Shown here one piece after another: positions 44,281-54,347 of a stretch of 64,000 nt of DNA. This DNA is from Companilactobacillus mindensis DSM 14500 (GTDB lineage: Bacteria; Bacillota; Bacilli; Lactobacillales; Lactobacillaceae), in the NCBI RefSeq assembly GCF_001434275.1, contig NZ_AZEZ01000004.1, forward strand, positions 1-64,000, written 5' to 3'. Positions within the stretch are counted from its first letter, which is position 1; every line of letters starts with the position of its first letter. Under the pieces are notes generated by a model. That model was given only the letters and a program-made list of their open reading frames with translations. It was not told where the DNA came from and ran no database searches. The position numbers and the translations under genes are program-made.

Positions 44281-45949
44281 TATCGAAATTGCTCAAATAA
44301 ATGAGCACGATAATATGAAAAATATTAACGAAATTGCTAACAAAATTGGTTTAACGCCAGATGATATTGAACCATACGGTCACTATAAAGCTAAGTTTTC
44401 TAATCGTAGTATCAAAAAGACGATGGAAGAAAACGACGACGGTAAATTGATTCTGGTTACTTCAATCAATCCAACTCCAGCGGGTGAGGGGAAATCTACT
44501 GTTGCGATTGGTTTAGCAGATTCTTTACAATCTCTCGGTAAAAAGACTGTTCTAGCTTTACGTGAACCTTCATTGGGCCCTGTCATGGGAATGAAAGGTG
44601 GAGCTACTGGTGGTGGATTCGCCCAAGTAGTACCAATGGAAGACATCAATCTTCACTTTACTGGCGACATGCACGCTTTGACAAGTGCTGTCAATACTTT
44701 GGCTGCTTTGATCGATAACCATGTCCACCAAGGCAACCAACTAAACATCGACCCACGTCGCATTGTTTGGAAACGTGCTTTGGATATCAACGATCGAGCT
44801 TTGAGAAATATTGTCATCGGTCTCGGTGGTCCTTTCAATTCAGTTCCGCGTGAAGATCACTTTGAAATCACTGTTGCTAGTGAATTGATGGCCGTATTGT
44901 GTTTGGCTCAAGACATCGACGATCTAAAGGAACGTATCTCAAGTATTTTGATTGCCTACACATATGATAAGAAGCCTATCTTCGTTCGCGACTTGCACGT
45001 TGAAGGTGCTATCACTGTATTGCTCAAGGATGCTTTGAAGCCTAACTTGGTTCAAACGCTTGAAAACACACCAGCTATTATTCACGGTGGTCCATTTGCT
45101 AACATCGCTCACGGATGCAACAGTATCTTAGCTACTAAACTTGCTATGAAACTCGGTGATTATGCAGTTACTGAAGCCGGTTTCGGTGCTGATCTAGGTG
45201 GTGAAAAGTTCTTGGATATTGTTACTCCAAGACTCAACCATGCACCTAATGCCATTGTGATCGTAGCAACTGTTCGTGCTTTGAAGTACAACGGTGGTCA
45301 AAAATTGGATGACATTCAAAACGAAGATCTAAACGCTTTGAACCTTGGCTTCAAGAACTTGAAACGTCACATTCACAACATGCGTTACTATCACATCCCA
45401 GTAGTCGTTGCCATCAACAAATTTGCCACGGATACTGACAACGAGATCAAGCTTTTGACAAGTCTCTGTGACGAAGTTGGCGTTGACGTACAATTAGCCG
45501 AAATTCACCACAATGGTAGTAAAGGTGGTCAAGCCCTTGCTAAAGCTGTTATCAGAGCAACTGAACAAGAAGCTAACTACACACGTCTTTACGAAGATGG
45601 TGAAACTACTGAAGCCAAAATCGCTACGATTGCTTCGGAAATTTATGGTGCTAACAACGTCGAATACAGTAAAAAGGCTCGTAACCAATTGAAGATCCTC
45701 AAGGAAAATGCTTGGGACGATCTACCTGTATGTATCGCTAAGACTCAATATTCATTGAGTGATGATCCTAAGAAGCTTGGTTCGCCACGTGACTTTACGC
45801 TTCACGTCACTGATATCGTACCTAAGCTCGGGGCCGGATTTGTCGTCGTCTTGACTGGTAATGTGATGACAATGCCTGGTTTGCCAAAGAAACCAGCTGC
45901 CTTAGGAATGGACGTCGATAATGAAGGAACTATCGGAGGATTATTCTAG
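44264..45949 (+). CDS. fhs: Formate-tetrahydrofolate ligase
   Basis: Fhs makes 10-formyl-THF from formate, THF and ATP for purine and formyl-Met synthesis. 561 residues with P-loop [47 protein letters not shown], and FADIDLGGEKF-like [14 protein letters not shown]. The ATG at 44264 follows AGGTGA; an upstream in-frame start at 44255 overlaps that site. Length is normal for the monofunctional enzyme. The next gene begins at its stop codon. Confidence 0.97.
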   Translation: MSFPSDIEIAQINEHDNMKNINEIANKIGLTPDDIEPYGHYKAKFSNRSIKKTMEENDDGKLILVTSINPTPAGEGKSTVAIGLADSLQSLGKKTVLALREPSLGPVMGMKGGATGGGFAQVVPMEDINLHFTGDMHALTSAVNTLAALIDNHVHQGNQLNIDPRRIVWKRALDINDRALRNIVIGLGGPFNSVPREDHFEITVASELMAVLCLAQDIDDLKERISSILIAYTYDKKPIFVRDLHVEGAITVLLKDALKPNLVQTLENTPAIIHGGPFANIAHGCNSILATKLAMKLGDYAVTEAGFGADLGGEKFLDIVTPRLNHAPNAIVIVATVRALKYNGGQKLDDIQNEDLNALNLGFKNLKRHIHNMRYYHIPVVVAINKFATDTDNEIKLLTSLCDEVGVDVQLAEIHHNGSKGGQALAKAVIRATEQEANYTRLYEDGETTEAKIATIASEIYGANNVEYSKKARNQLKILKENAWDDLPVCIAKTQYSLSDDPKKLGSPRDFTLHVTDIVPKLGAGFVVVLTGNVMTMPGLPKKPAALGMDVDNEGTIGGLF

Positions 45950-46413
45950 TGCAGTTGATTTATTGGTTGCTGTTTGCTGTTTTAGTCATTGGTGATCAAA
46001 GTCTCAAATATTATGTTATGAACAATATCGCCACAATGAGCGTCCACGATTTCATCCCCGGAGTTTTATCACTGACTCACATCACTAACACTGGGGCTGC
46101 CTGGAGCATGTTGGAAGGAAAAATGCTTTTCTTCTACTTAGTTACAATCATTGCGGTGATCGTTTTAGGATATTTATTTGTTAAAGCTGATAAAAAAGAT
46201 TATCTTTATCGATTTTCTTTGATATTCTTATTAGCGGGAACAGTTGGTAATGCCATCGACCGTTTTACAAGACATTTTGTGGTCGACATGTTCAATTTAG
46301 ATTTTATCAACTTTCCAATCTTTAATCTGGCCGATACTTACATCACTATTGGAGTGATTTTGATTATCGGTTCACTGATTATCCAAGTAGCAGGTGAGAA
46401 AAATAATAAGTAA
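45949..46413 (+). CDS. lspA: Lipoprotein signal peptidase LspA
   Basis: LspA cuts prolipoproteins after Cys lipidation. 154 residues, four membrane helices; the catalytic Asp pair is in GNAIDRF and FNLADTYITIG, with NTGAAWSM earlier. The start is GTG, with GGAGG inside the fhs end. It sits before rluD in the common lspA-rluD-pyrR order. Its natural client here would include the lipoprotein at 10855. Confidence 0.95.
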   Translation: MQLIYWLLFAVLVIGDQSLKYYVMNNIATMSVHDFIPGVLSLTHITNTGAAWSMLEGKMLFFYLVTIIAVIVLGYLFVKADKKDYLYRFSLIFLLAGTVGNAIDRFTRHFVVDMFNLDFINFPIFNLADTYITIGVILIIGSLIIQVAGEKNNK

Positions 46414-47308
46414 GTCTTTTAATTTAGAGTACAACGAACCAAAGAAGGGACGGTTGGACGCTTTCATAAGTGATCAAGCGGAAGATTTAACTCGTTCACA
46501 GATCCAAAAATTTATCAAAGATGGTAACATTTTAGTCAATGACCAAGCTGTCAGTAAAGCTGGCTTCAAAGTCAAGACTGGTGACAAAATCGTAGTGAAT
46601 GTTCCCGAAGAAGAACCGATCAAGGCTATTCCTGAAAATATTCCTCTTGATGTCGTCTACGAAGATCAAGATGTGATCGTCGTCAACAAGCCTCAAGGGA
46701 TGGTAGTTCATCCAGCAGCTGGTCATCCGGATAAAACGTTGGTCAATGCGATCCTTTATCATTGTCAGATCAATGATGACGACGTGATCCGTCCGGGAAT
46801 CGTTCATCGGATCGACAAAGATACTTCAGGGTTATTGATGATTGCCAAGAATAATTTGGCCAAACAATCATTGATGAAACAACTAAAGGATAAGAGCAAT
46901 CTCCGTGAATACTTAGCTATCGTTCACGGTAACTTTGAAGAAAAAACTGGTAAGATCACTGCACCTTTAGGCCGTTCTAAAGTCGATCGTAAAAAACAAG
47001 CGGTCGTTGAAGATGGCCGTCATGCAGTGACTCACTTCACCGTTTTGGAACAATTCGACGGTTATTCACTTTTGAAATTAAAACTTGAAACTGGTCGAAC
47101 ACATCAAATTAGAGTCCACATGCAATATATCGGTCATCCCGTTGCCGGAGACCCCTTGTATGGACCTAAACACACATTACCTGGTAAGGGACAATTCTTG
47201 CACGCTGAAACTTTGGGATTTGAACATCCACGAACTCATGAATGGATGGAGTTCTCGATCGAACCACCAAAGATTTTTCAAGAAACCTTGGCGCAATTAC
47301 GTCATTGA
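46394..47308 (+). CDS. rluD: 23S rRNA pseudouridine synthase, RluD family
   Basis: 304 residues: S4 RNA-binding domain (RLDAFISDQAEDLTRSQIQ..., about 18-65), then the RluA-type catalytic core with HRIDKDTSGLLMIAKN (catalytic Asp) and LETGRTHQIRVHMQYIGHPV. It isomerises uridines in 23S rRNA. The start is probably the GTG at 46394, overlapping lspA by 20 bases. Its stop codon lies inside the -35 of the pyrR promoter. Confidence 0.95.
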   Translation: MRKIISKSFNLEYNEPKKGRLDAFISDQAEDLTRSQIQKFIKDGNILVNDQAVSKAGFKVKTGDKIVVNVPEEEPIKAIPENIPLDVVYEDQDVIVVNKPQGMVVHPAAGHPDKTLVNAILYHCQINDDDVIRPGIVHRIDKDTSGLLMIAKNNLAKQSLMKQLKDKSNLREYLAIVHGNFEEKTGKITAPLGRSKVDRKKQAVVEDGRHAVTHFTVLEQFDGYSLLKLKLETGRTHQIRVHMQYIGHPVAGDPLYGPKHTLPGKGQFLHAETLGFEHPRTHEWMEFSIEPPKIFQETLAQLRH

Positions 47309-47331
47309 CACTTCTAGAGTCGTGCTATAAT
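47305..47331 (+). promoter_or_regulatory. Promoter of the pyrR-carA-carB unit
   Basis: TTGACA (47305-47310), then a 15-base spacer and an extended -10 TGCTATAAT (47323-47331). The -35 overlaps the rluD stop. Confidence 0.75.
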
Positions 47332-47359
47332 CTAAAAATAGAATTGTGTGCGATTATAA

Positions 47360-47938
<579 letters not shown>

Positions 47939-47963
47939 TCAATATTTTGAGGAGTTGCTTTAG

Positions 47964-49052
47964 ATGAAACGTTATTTAATTTTAGAGGACGGAACTGTCT
48001 TTCCTGGTGAAGGCTTTGGGTCTTCTATCATTACCACCGGACAGCTGGTAATCTCAAATAACCGTACAGGAATCGAACAATCCGTGACTGATCCAGATAC
48101 TGAAGGTCAAATACTGGCTTTTACGATTCCCTCTGTTGGTAACTCAGGTATCAATCGTGATTTTTATGAATCAATCAATTCACAGTGTAAAGGGGTCGTC
48201 ATTGGCTCCTCTAGTTTGTCGACGGTTGATGATTCGGTTTCGTTTGAAAATTGGATCAGCAGTTTAAAAATACCCGGAATCAAGAATGTCGACGTCAGAG
48301 CTTTAGCTAAACACATTGACGAACACGGCGAAATGAAAGCCAGTATCATGGATACTCACGACGAACATGCGATTGATCAGATCAAGGCCTTAGTTTTGCC
48401 ACCAGATCTAGTCAAACGAGTTTCAACTAGACAATCGTATCCAAATCCTAATATGGGCTTGAAGATCGTTATTGTGGATTTAGGACTCAAGTATTCTATT
48501 CTCAGACAGTTGTCGTATCGCGACTGCAACTCGATCATCGTCAATTACAATTCCACAGCTGATGAAATCATCAACTTACACCCAGATGGAATTATCTTTT
48601 CCAATGGACCTGGCGATCCTAAAGATCTGCCTAATGTCATCAAAACTATCCAAACGCTTCAAAAGAATTATCCACTCCTAGGTATTGGATTGGGTAACCT
48701 TTTGATTGCCTTAGCTAATGACTGTCAGATCGAAAAGCTTGCTCATCCGCACCACGAATCATCCTTGGCAGTCAAAGAAGTAGCCAGTGGCAAGATCGAC
48801 TTCGTCAACCACAACCACTCTTATACTTTGGACCAAAAGTACATTGGCTCTTCAGATTTCATCGTCACTAATGTCTGTGTCGCTGACGGTACGATCGAAG
48901 GCATTCGTCATGAATTTTTACCGATCATGTGTGTACTCTTTGAACCAGAAGCCGCTCCAGGACCAGCAGATGGCTACTACGTCTTTGATGAATTCATTGA
49001 TCTAGTCGAATCAGCTAAGAAACAAGAGGGGGTTAGAAGACAATGGAATTAG
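47964..49052 (+). CDS. CarA-like protein without catalytic residues
   Basis: 362 residues, homologous over the whole length to the carbamoyl-phosphate synthase small subunit: LILEDGTVFPGEGFG at the N-terminus, DVRALAKHIDEHGEMKASI, and the amidotransferase core SNGPGDPKDLPNVI. Yet the nucleophile elbow GICLGHQ reads GIGLGNL (Cys to Gly at 242, His-Gln to Asn-Leu), and VQFHPE reads VLFEPE (catalytic His to Glu at 327). The glutamine-binding Gly-rich stretch around 255-270 is also altered. It cannot hydrolyse glutamine by the known mechanism. The frame is intact, with GAGGAG upstream, and overlaps carB by ten bases. Confidence 0.9.
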   Translation: MKRYLILEDGTVFPGEGFGSSIITTGQLVISNNRTGIEQSVTDPDTEGQILAFTIPSVGNSGINRDFYESINSQCKGVVIGSSSLSTVDDSVSFENWISSLKIPGIKNVDVRALAKHIDEHGEMKASIMDTHDEHAIDQIKALVLPPDLVKRVSTRQSYPNPNMGLKIVIVDLGLKYSILRQLSYRDCNSIIVNYNSTADEIINLHPDGIIFSNGPGDPKDLPNVIKTIQTLQKNYPLLGIGLGNLLIALANDCQIEKLAHPHHESSLAVKEVASGKIDFVNHNHSYTLDQKYIGSSDFIVTNVCVADGTIEGIRHEFLPIMCVLFEPEAAPGPADGYYVFDEFIDLVESAKKQEGVRRQWN

Positions 49053-51445
49053 ATGATATCCATACGATTTTAATTATTGGCCCCACTAGCAGCGATAAAA
49101 ATGTTGATCTCTCTACAGCTCTATACGATACTGTCGATATTTTGCATCAATTAGGCTATAAAATGTCCATTATTGTTGAAGATCCAACTTCACTTTTGTC
49201 ATCAGGCGTCTTTTACGACAAATCCGTCGTTGAAAAAGTTACCGGCGACAATGTTTTGAAGTATGTCCAACAATTCCATCCCGATGCTATTTTGCCAACT
49301 GTGGGGGATAGGAATGCTTTAGGTATCGTTTCGAGTCTGAATGGTAAGATTGGCGGAACAAAGGTCTTAGGAGCTAATTTTGCGGCTTATTTGGCTACAT
49401 TCAAGCGGGAGCTCTTTATCAAACGACTGACTAAGGCCAATTTGCCAGTGATCAAGTTTATTTCTTCCAATGATGAAAAAGAAATCTACAGTTTTATCCG
49501 ATCCATCGGATTTCCAATCATTGCTAGACGTCGTTATTCTAATCGACACTCTAGTGGTTGGACGAACATCAATAATTTGTTTGAACTCGATAATTTCATG
49601 GCTTTGGAAGATATCGAAGATACTAAGATCGAAATTGAACGTAGTATCCGTGGCTTCAGCGAATATTCCTTTACGATCGTGCGCGACCAGTATGACAATT
49701 CATCCCTGATCGGTACGATTGAAGACGTGGAACCAATTGGTGTGCACCACTTGGATTCCAATTTGGTCTCACCGGCTTTGTCATTGAATGATTCTAAATT
49801 ACAACGATTACGCAATTATTCGATCAAACTGGCTCGAGTCTTTAACGTCGTCGGTGTCTGTACTGTCCACTTTGCCTATAACCATGTAACTAAAGAATCC
49901 TACATCACTGAGTTCATCCCACGTCTGAGCGAAGAGACTAAGTTTTTGGAGTACGCTACTAGCTATCCAATCGCTACGGTCGTGGCTGAACTTTGTCTAG
50001 GATATCACTTGGACAAATTGCAATTAGATGCCGGCAGTCCTTTCAATGGGGCAACTGAACCATTTGTCGACCACATCACTTCACGTTTCCCACAATGGAA
50101 AACACCTGAACAAAGATACTTGGGGCCTAGTAAAACATCGGATTCAAGTATTATCGTCAATGGTTTTAGCTTGGAAGAAGTTCTCAACAAAGGTGCCTTG
50201 AATGACAAATTCAATGGAAATTTTGAACGCTACAATGAATTACGCAAATTAGACGATGATGAGTTATTTGAAAAAATCATTCACCCAACTAATTGGATCT
50301 TAGATGTTTTGTCAGAAGCTATGCGCAGAAACTTTGAAAAACCTGTTTTGTCAGAGATCACTGGCATCAAGTTGCCATATCTTTCCGCTTTGCAAAATAT
50401 CATCGACAACAGTCTGATCATCCGTGAAGGTGAGATCGATGGTAAAAATGTTGAACGCATGGTTGAAATGGGTGTCAAAGGCGTTGGTCACAGCAAATTG
50501 TTGCTAGATAGTAAAGATATCGTTACTAAAACAGTTGTTAAAAATAAACGGGCCATTTCTGTAGGAAACAACAAATACATCAATCACAACTACTTTGTCA
50601 CTAGCGGTATCAGCAACGAATTAGAGCTCAGTGACCGTAAGAAGATCATCGTCAGAACGCCGATCATTACTTCGAAGACTGACATTATGATCAGACAGTT
50701 CGTTTTGTTCCAATTAGCTAAATCAATCGACCAAAATGGTTTGGAACCAATTATCATTGGCCGCGAACCATGGAATGCTCCTTTAGTCATGCGCCGCAAA
50801 GTCGTTGAGATCGATGATCCGCACATGGAGATCAAAAGTCTTGGTCTGATCGACAAGGACAGCGTCTTACGAACTATCGACTTGTCCAAAAATATCGTTG
50901 ATGATGAGAATGAACAAGTCTTTCAATTCAGTGCTCAAGAACTCAAGAACATTGACCTTGAAGGCAATACTAGTGTGAGAGTGATGGTCGTCAGCGATGG
51001 TAAGAATTACTTAGCACCATCAGTAATTTATCAAGCCAAACGTGATAATCACTTGTATGAAGTCAGTTCCGTCAATAATTTTATGACTGTTGAAGATCGA
51101 GCTGATATTGCTCATTTGATCAGTCAAGAATTAGAAAACTACGACCATGTCGATATTTATAACTTTGAAATGGTCAAAAGTCACGATCACTGGCTCGTCA
51201 CTAAAATGTATCGGGGTATGACTTCCGATATTATTCGACACGAACTTGCCAGTTCCGTACATGTGATCGACACCTTAGTTAAATTGTTACTAGGTAATAA
51301 GATCGATGATGATTTATCGTTGGAAAAAATCTTTGCTAACTTCGATGAACAATATCTCTTAGCAATCGACTGCAAACGTTATAAATTATTAGATAAAGAT
51401 GAGATGCAAGAAAAACTCACCGAATATCGTAAAAAAGAAGACTAA
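49043..51445 (+). CDS. Degenerate, shortened CarB-like protein
   Basis: 800 residues against about 1060 in functional carbamoyl-phosphate synthase large subunit. Homology is clear in the N-terminal half (DAILPTVG, IEDVEPIGVHHLDS, the oligomerisation domain around 360-480) and weaker in the C-terminal half. Key features are gone: the first GxGPIxIGQ motif reads GPTSSDKN (13-20), the ATP-grasp glycine loop around 162-174 is replaced, the metal motif ENPR-type ExNPR reads EFIPR (290-294), and the second metal motif is unrecognisable. The allosteric C-terminal domain is absent. The frame has no stop or shift. Confidence 0.88.
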   Translation: MELDDIHTILIIGPTSSDKNVDLSTALYDTVDILHQLGYKMSIIVEDPTSLLSSGVFYDKSVVEKVTGDNVLKYVQQFHPDAILPTVGDRNALGIVSSLNGKIGGTKVLGANFAAYLATFKRELFIKRLTKANLPVIKFISSNDEKEIYSFIRSIGFPIIARRRYSNRHSSGWTNINNLFELDNFMALEDIEDTKIEIERSIRGFSEYSFTIVRDQYDNSSLIGTIEDVEPIGVHHLDSNLVSPALSLNDSKLQRLRNYSIKLARVFNVVGVCTVHFAYNHVTKESYITEFIPRLSEETKFLEYATSYPIATVVAELCLGYHLDKLQLDAGSPFNGATEPFVDHITSRFPQWKTPEQRYLGPSKTSDSSIIVNGFSLEEVLNKGALNDKFNGNFERYNELRKLDDDELFEKIIHPTNWILDVLSEAMRRNFEKPVLSEITGIKLPYLSALQNIIDNSLIIREGEIDGKNVERMVEMGVKGVGHSKLLLDSKDIVTKTVVKNKRAISVGNNKYINHNYFVTSGISNELELSDRKKIIVRTPIITSKTDIMIRQFVLFQLAKSIDQNGLEPIIIGREPWNAPLVMRRKVVEIDDPHMEIKSLGLIDKDSVLRTIDLSKNIVDDENEQVFQFSAQELKNIDLEGNTSVRVMVVSDGKNYLAPSVIYQAKRDNHLYEVSSVNNFMTVEDRADIAHLISQELENYDHVDIYNFEMVKSHDHWLVTKMYRGMTSDIIRHELASSVHVIDTLVKLLLGNKIDDDLSLEKIFANFDEQYLLAIDCKRYKLLDKDEMQEKLTEYRKKED

Positions 51446-51486
51446 AAAAGCATCCCTGAATTTTTGAATTCAGGGATGCTTTTTTG
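51444..51486. terminator. Bidirectional terminator after carB
   Basis: AAAGCATCCCTGAATT pairs with AATTCAGGGATGCTTT, followed by T-run; it separates the carB-like gene from convergent rqcH. Confidence 0.95.
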
Positions 51487-51559
51487 CTTATAAAAACCGG
51501 TTTGTTTCGCCTTCTACCTCAAACGAGCTATTCAAACCAACTTTCTACGTTTTGCTCTC

Positions 51560-53221
51560 TTATTCTTTTAAATCACTAACAAGCTTTCTATCGGGGTCAA
51601 CCAAAATAGTCTTTTGACCTTCAAAGATCACAAAACCTGGTTTAGCACCATTAGGTTTTCGGATATTTTTGATTTGAACATAATCGACGGGGACTTTGCT
51701 AGAATCACGAGCTTTGGAATAATAAGCGGCAATTGTAGCAGCTTCAGTGATCGATTGTTCATCAGGATCACTTGTTTTTAAGATAACGTGGGAACCAGGG
51801 ATATCTTTGACGTGGAACCAATAGTGATTCTTTTGTGACAATTTCATCGTCAACTGATCGTTTTCCAAGTTATTCTTACCAACGGTGATCTCAACGCCAG
51901 TTGTCGTCTTGAAGTTTTCACCAATCTTCTTCTTACGTTTCTTAGGAGCATTGCGACGCTTCTTCTTGATATAACCAGATTCGATCAATTCATAAACAAT
52001 ACCGTCAACGTCTTCGATATCAACGTATTCAAGCGATGCCAAAACGGACTCAAGATAATTGACTTCGTTAGTAGTTATCGCTAATTGTTCGTTGATATGA
52101 GGGATGGAATTTTGTAGCTTACGATATTTCTTGTAGTAACTCTGAGCATTTAAAGAAGGCGAGTATTCAGGATTCAACTTGATCGTCACTTCTTCATTGT
52201 TGTAATAGTTAGTCAAAGTGATCGAACTGGAGCCATGTTGAATCTTTGACATATATGTCGTCAATAATTCGCCATAAAGATTGTATTTGTTCATAATATC
52301 TGTATGTTGAAGCTGTTTGTTCAACTTCTTGATCTTAGACTTATCTTTCTTCAAGATAATATCCAAACGGTGCGTGATACTCTTAGTCTGTTGTTCAATT
52401 CGATCCAAACGAGCTTTGTCGACATAATAGTTGTCTAATAGTTCACTCAAACTGCCATAACTATTGACTTCAGTCGTGGTATTTTTGAATGCGATCGGGA
52501 AGAAGCCCAATTTATGTTTGTCGTTTGATTTAGCCGTATTAGGATGTAGGTCATTATTGTATCGAGCCATGAAATCATCCAAAGAATTGCCTTGTTTGAC
52601 AAATTCAACTAATTCAGCCGACGTATCTAAGCCAATTCCTTCATATTTATCACGGATCTCACTAGCGGATAAATTATTAAGATTTTCGTCTTTCGTTGAA
52701 AATGGATTGATTTTATTTTGTGCAGGCGGTAATTTATAATCATCCCCCGGTAGTAAACCACGGAAACTATTGTTCTCTGTTGATACACGTTTGATTAGAT
52801 CGACGATCTTGCCAGTTTCTTTATTGATCAAGAAAATATTGCTGTGGCGAGCCATGATCTCTGTAACTAACGTATATTCGTGAATATCGCCCAGTTCATT
52901 TTTAGCTGACAAATCGATTGAAACGACTCGGTCATTGTTTAACTGATGAAAGTCCTGAACGATCGCACTGGTGATATATTTACGCAACGACATAACAAAA
53001 GTCGATGGTTTAGCAGGGTTAGCAAATGGCTGATCTGTTATTTGCACCCGCGCATATGAGGGATGAGCTGATAATAATAGTTGACGATTCTTGCGATTGC
53101 TTCTAACCGTAAGAATCAATTCGTTGGCGAATGGCTGTTGAATTTTACTGATTCGGCCACCGCTGAGGTTCTGATTTAATTCGTTTACCATCGCATGGGT
53201 AAACATTCCGTCAAAAGACAT
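51560..53221 (-). CDS. rqcH: Ribosome quality-control factor RqcH (NFACT, fibronectin-binding FbpA family)
   Basis: RqcH binds stalled 50S-peptidyl-tRNA and adds Ala tails. 553 residues: NFACT-N (MSFDGMFTHAMVNELNQ, GGRISKIQQP, VTEIMARHSNIFLINKE), helix-hairpin-helix and coiled-coil regions (about 270-410), a basic patch KKKRRNAPKKRKKK, and NFACT-R (NHYWFHVKDIPGSHVILK). Length is normal. Older annotation calls it a fibronectin-binding protein. GGAAA precedes the ATG. Confidence 0.93.
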   Translation of the reverse strand: MSFDGMFTHAMVNELNQNLSGGRISKIQQPFANELILTVRSNRKNRQLLLSAHPSYARVQITDQPFANPAKPSTFVMSLRKYITSAIVQDFHQLNNDRVVSIDLSAKNELGDIHEYTLVTEIMARHSNIFLINKETGKIVDLIKRVSTENNSFRGLLPGDDYKLPPAQNKINPFSTKDENLNNLSASEIRDKYEGIGLDTSAELVEFVKQGNSLDDFMARYNNDLHPNTAKSNDKHKLGFFPIAFKNTTTEVNSYGSLSELLDNYYVDKARLDRIEQQTKSITHRLDIILKKDKSKIKKLNKQLQHTDIMNKYNLYGELLTTYMSKIQHGSSSITLTNYYNNEEVTIKLNPEYSPSLNAQSYYKKYRKLQNSIPHINEQLAITTNEVNYLESVLASLEYVDIEDVDGIVYELIESGYIKKKRRNAPKKRKKKIGENFKTTTGVEITVGKNNLENDQLTMKLSQKNHYWFHVKDIPGSHVILKTSDPDEQSITEAATIAAYYSKARDSSKVPVDYVQIKNIRKPNGAKPGFVIFEGQKTILVDPDRKLVSDLKE

Positions 53222-53356
53222 AGATAATTTCCTTTCTGAAACTGCTGTAAATTTCTGAAACTTTTATTCTGTAATAATTATAAAATTGGTTGAATATGAT
53301 ATAATCAAAAGGTTATACAATCATTATACGTAACCAAGCAAGGAATTGATAAATTT

Positions 53357-54223
53357 ATGAAAATAGCCATTGTAACAGATAGTACATCTTATTTGCCACA
53401 AGAAATAGTTGATAAATATAATATAACCGTTGTTCCCATCGAGGTAGTTTTCGATAACAAAACTTATCGTGAAGACATCGATATTACTACTTCTGAATTT
53501 TATGACCGACTACAAAAGTCACCAGAGTTACCATCAACGGCTCAACCTTCAATTGGTGAAATGATGAACGTATACGATAAATTGGCTAAAGAAGGCTATG
53601 ATACCGTAATATCGATTCATTTGGCAAGTACCATCTCAGGATTTGTTAATAATCTAAAGAGTGCTGCTGCAACCATTGATAATATCAACGTCGTTGTTTA
53701 TGATTCTCAAATCACTGTTCGCTTGATGGGCTATTTAGCTCAAGAAGCAGCCAAGATGGCACAAGAGGACAAACCATTAGATGAGATCATCGACCGACTA
53801 GATACCTTGAGAAGTTCGATCGGCGAATCATTCGTTGTGGATGATTTAAAGAACTTAGTTAAAGGTGGCAGACTTTCCAATACTTCAGCGGTTATTGGTA
53901 CCGTCTTAAATATTAAACCTTTACTAGAATTTGACAATGATAGTCATAAAACCGTTGCCTATGACAAAGTTAGACTCATGAAAAAGGCCAAGCTCAAAGC
54001 AGAAGAAAAGCTTTCCATCGCTATGGAAAATGCTACATATCCGTTGAGATTATTAGTTTTAGACGCTGACGATCCAGAAGCTGGCGACAAATGGGCTAGT
54101 GAATTACGTGAGAAGTATCCTAATTCTACATTAGACCGTTCTTACTTTGGACCAGTAATTGGCGTGCACTTGGGTAAAGGTGCTTTAGCAATTGCCTGGA
54201 TCAGAGATTTCGATAAATCATAA
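53357..54223 (+). CDS. DegV family fatty-acid-binding protein
   Basis: 288 residues of the DegV/FakB fold that binds a fatty acid for phosphorylation by FakA. Signature motifs: VTDSTSYLPQEIVDKYNITV, PSTAQPSIGEM, ISIHLASTISGFVNNL, YDSQITVRLMG and GPVIGVHLGKGALAI. It stands alone, after an extended -10 (TGATATAAT, 53297-53305), and ends in a short terminator. Confidence 0.93.
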   Translation: MKIAIVTDSTSYLPQEIVDKYNITVVPIEVVFDNKTYREDIDITTSEFYDRLQKSPELPSTAQPSIGEMMNVYDKLAKEGYDTVISIHLASTISGFVNNLKSAAATIDNINVVVYDSQITVRLMGYLAQEAAKMAQEDKPLDEIIDRLDTLRSSIGESFVVDDLKNLVKGGRLSNTSAVIGTVLNIKPLLEFDNDSHKTVAYDKVRLMKKAKLKAEEKLSIAMENATYPLRLLVLDADDPEAGDKWASELREKYPNSTLDRSYFGPVIGVHLGKGALAIAWIRDFDKS

Positions 54224-54244
54224 AAAGCCGTTAGGCTTTTTTTT
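54222..54244 (+). terminator. Rho-independent terminator after the DegV gene
   Basis: AAAAAGCC, loop GTTA, GGCTTTTT and more T. Confidence 0.9.
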
Positions 54245-54347
54245 CTTAAAATAATATAAAACTTTTATTTAAAATAATGCGCTATTAATGATACTAATGA
54301 GTTAAAATGAATATAACCATTATTTCCACAACGAAAAGGGGAGTATC

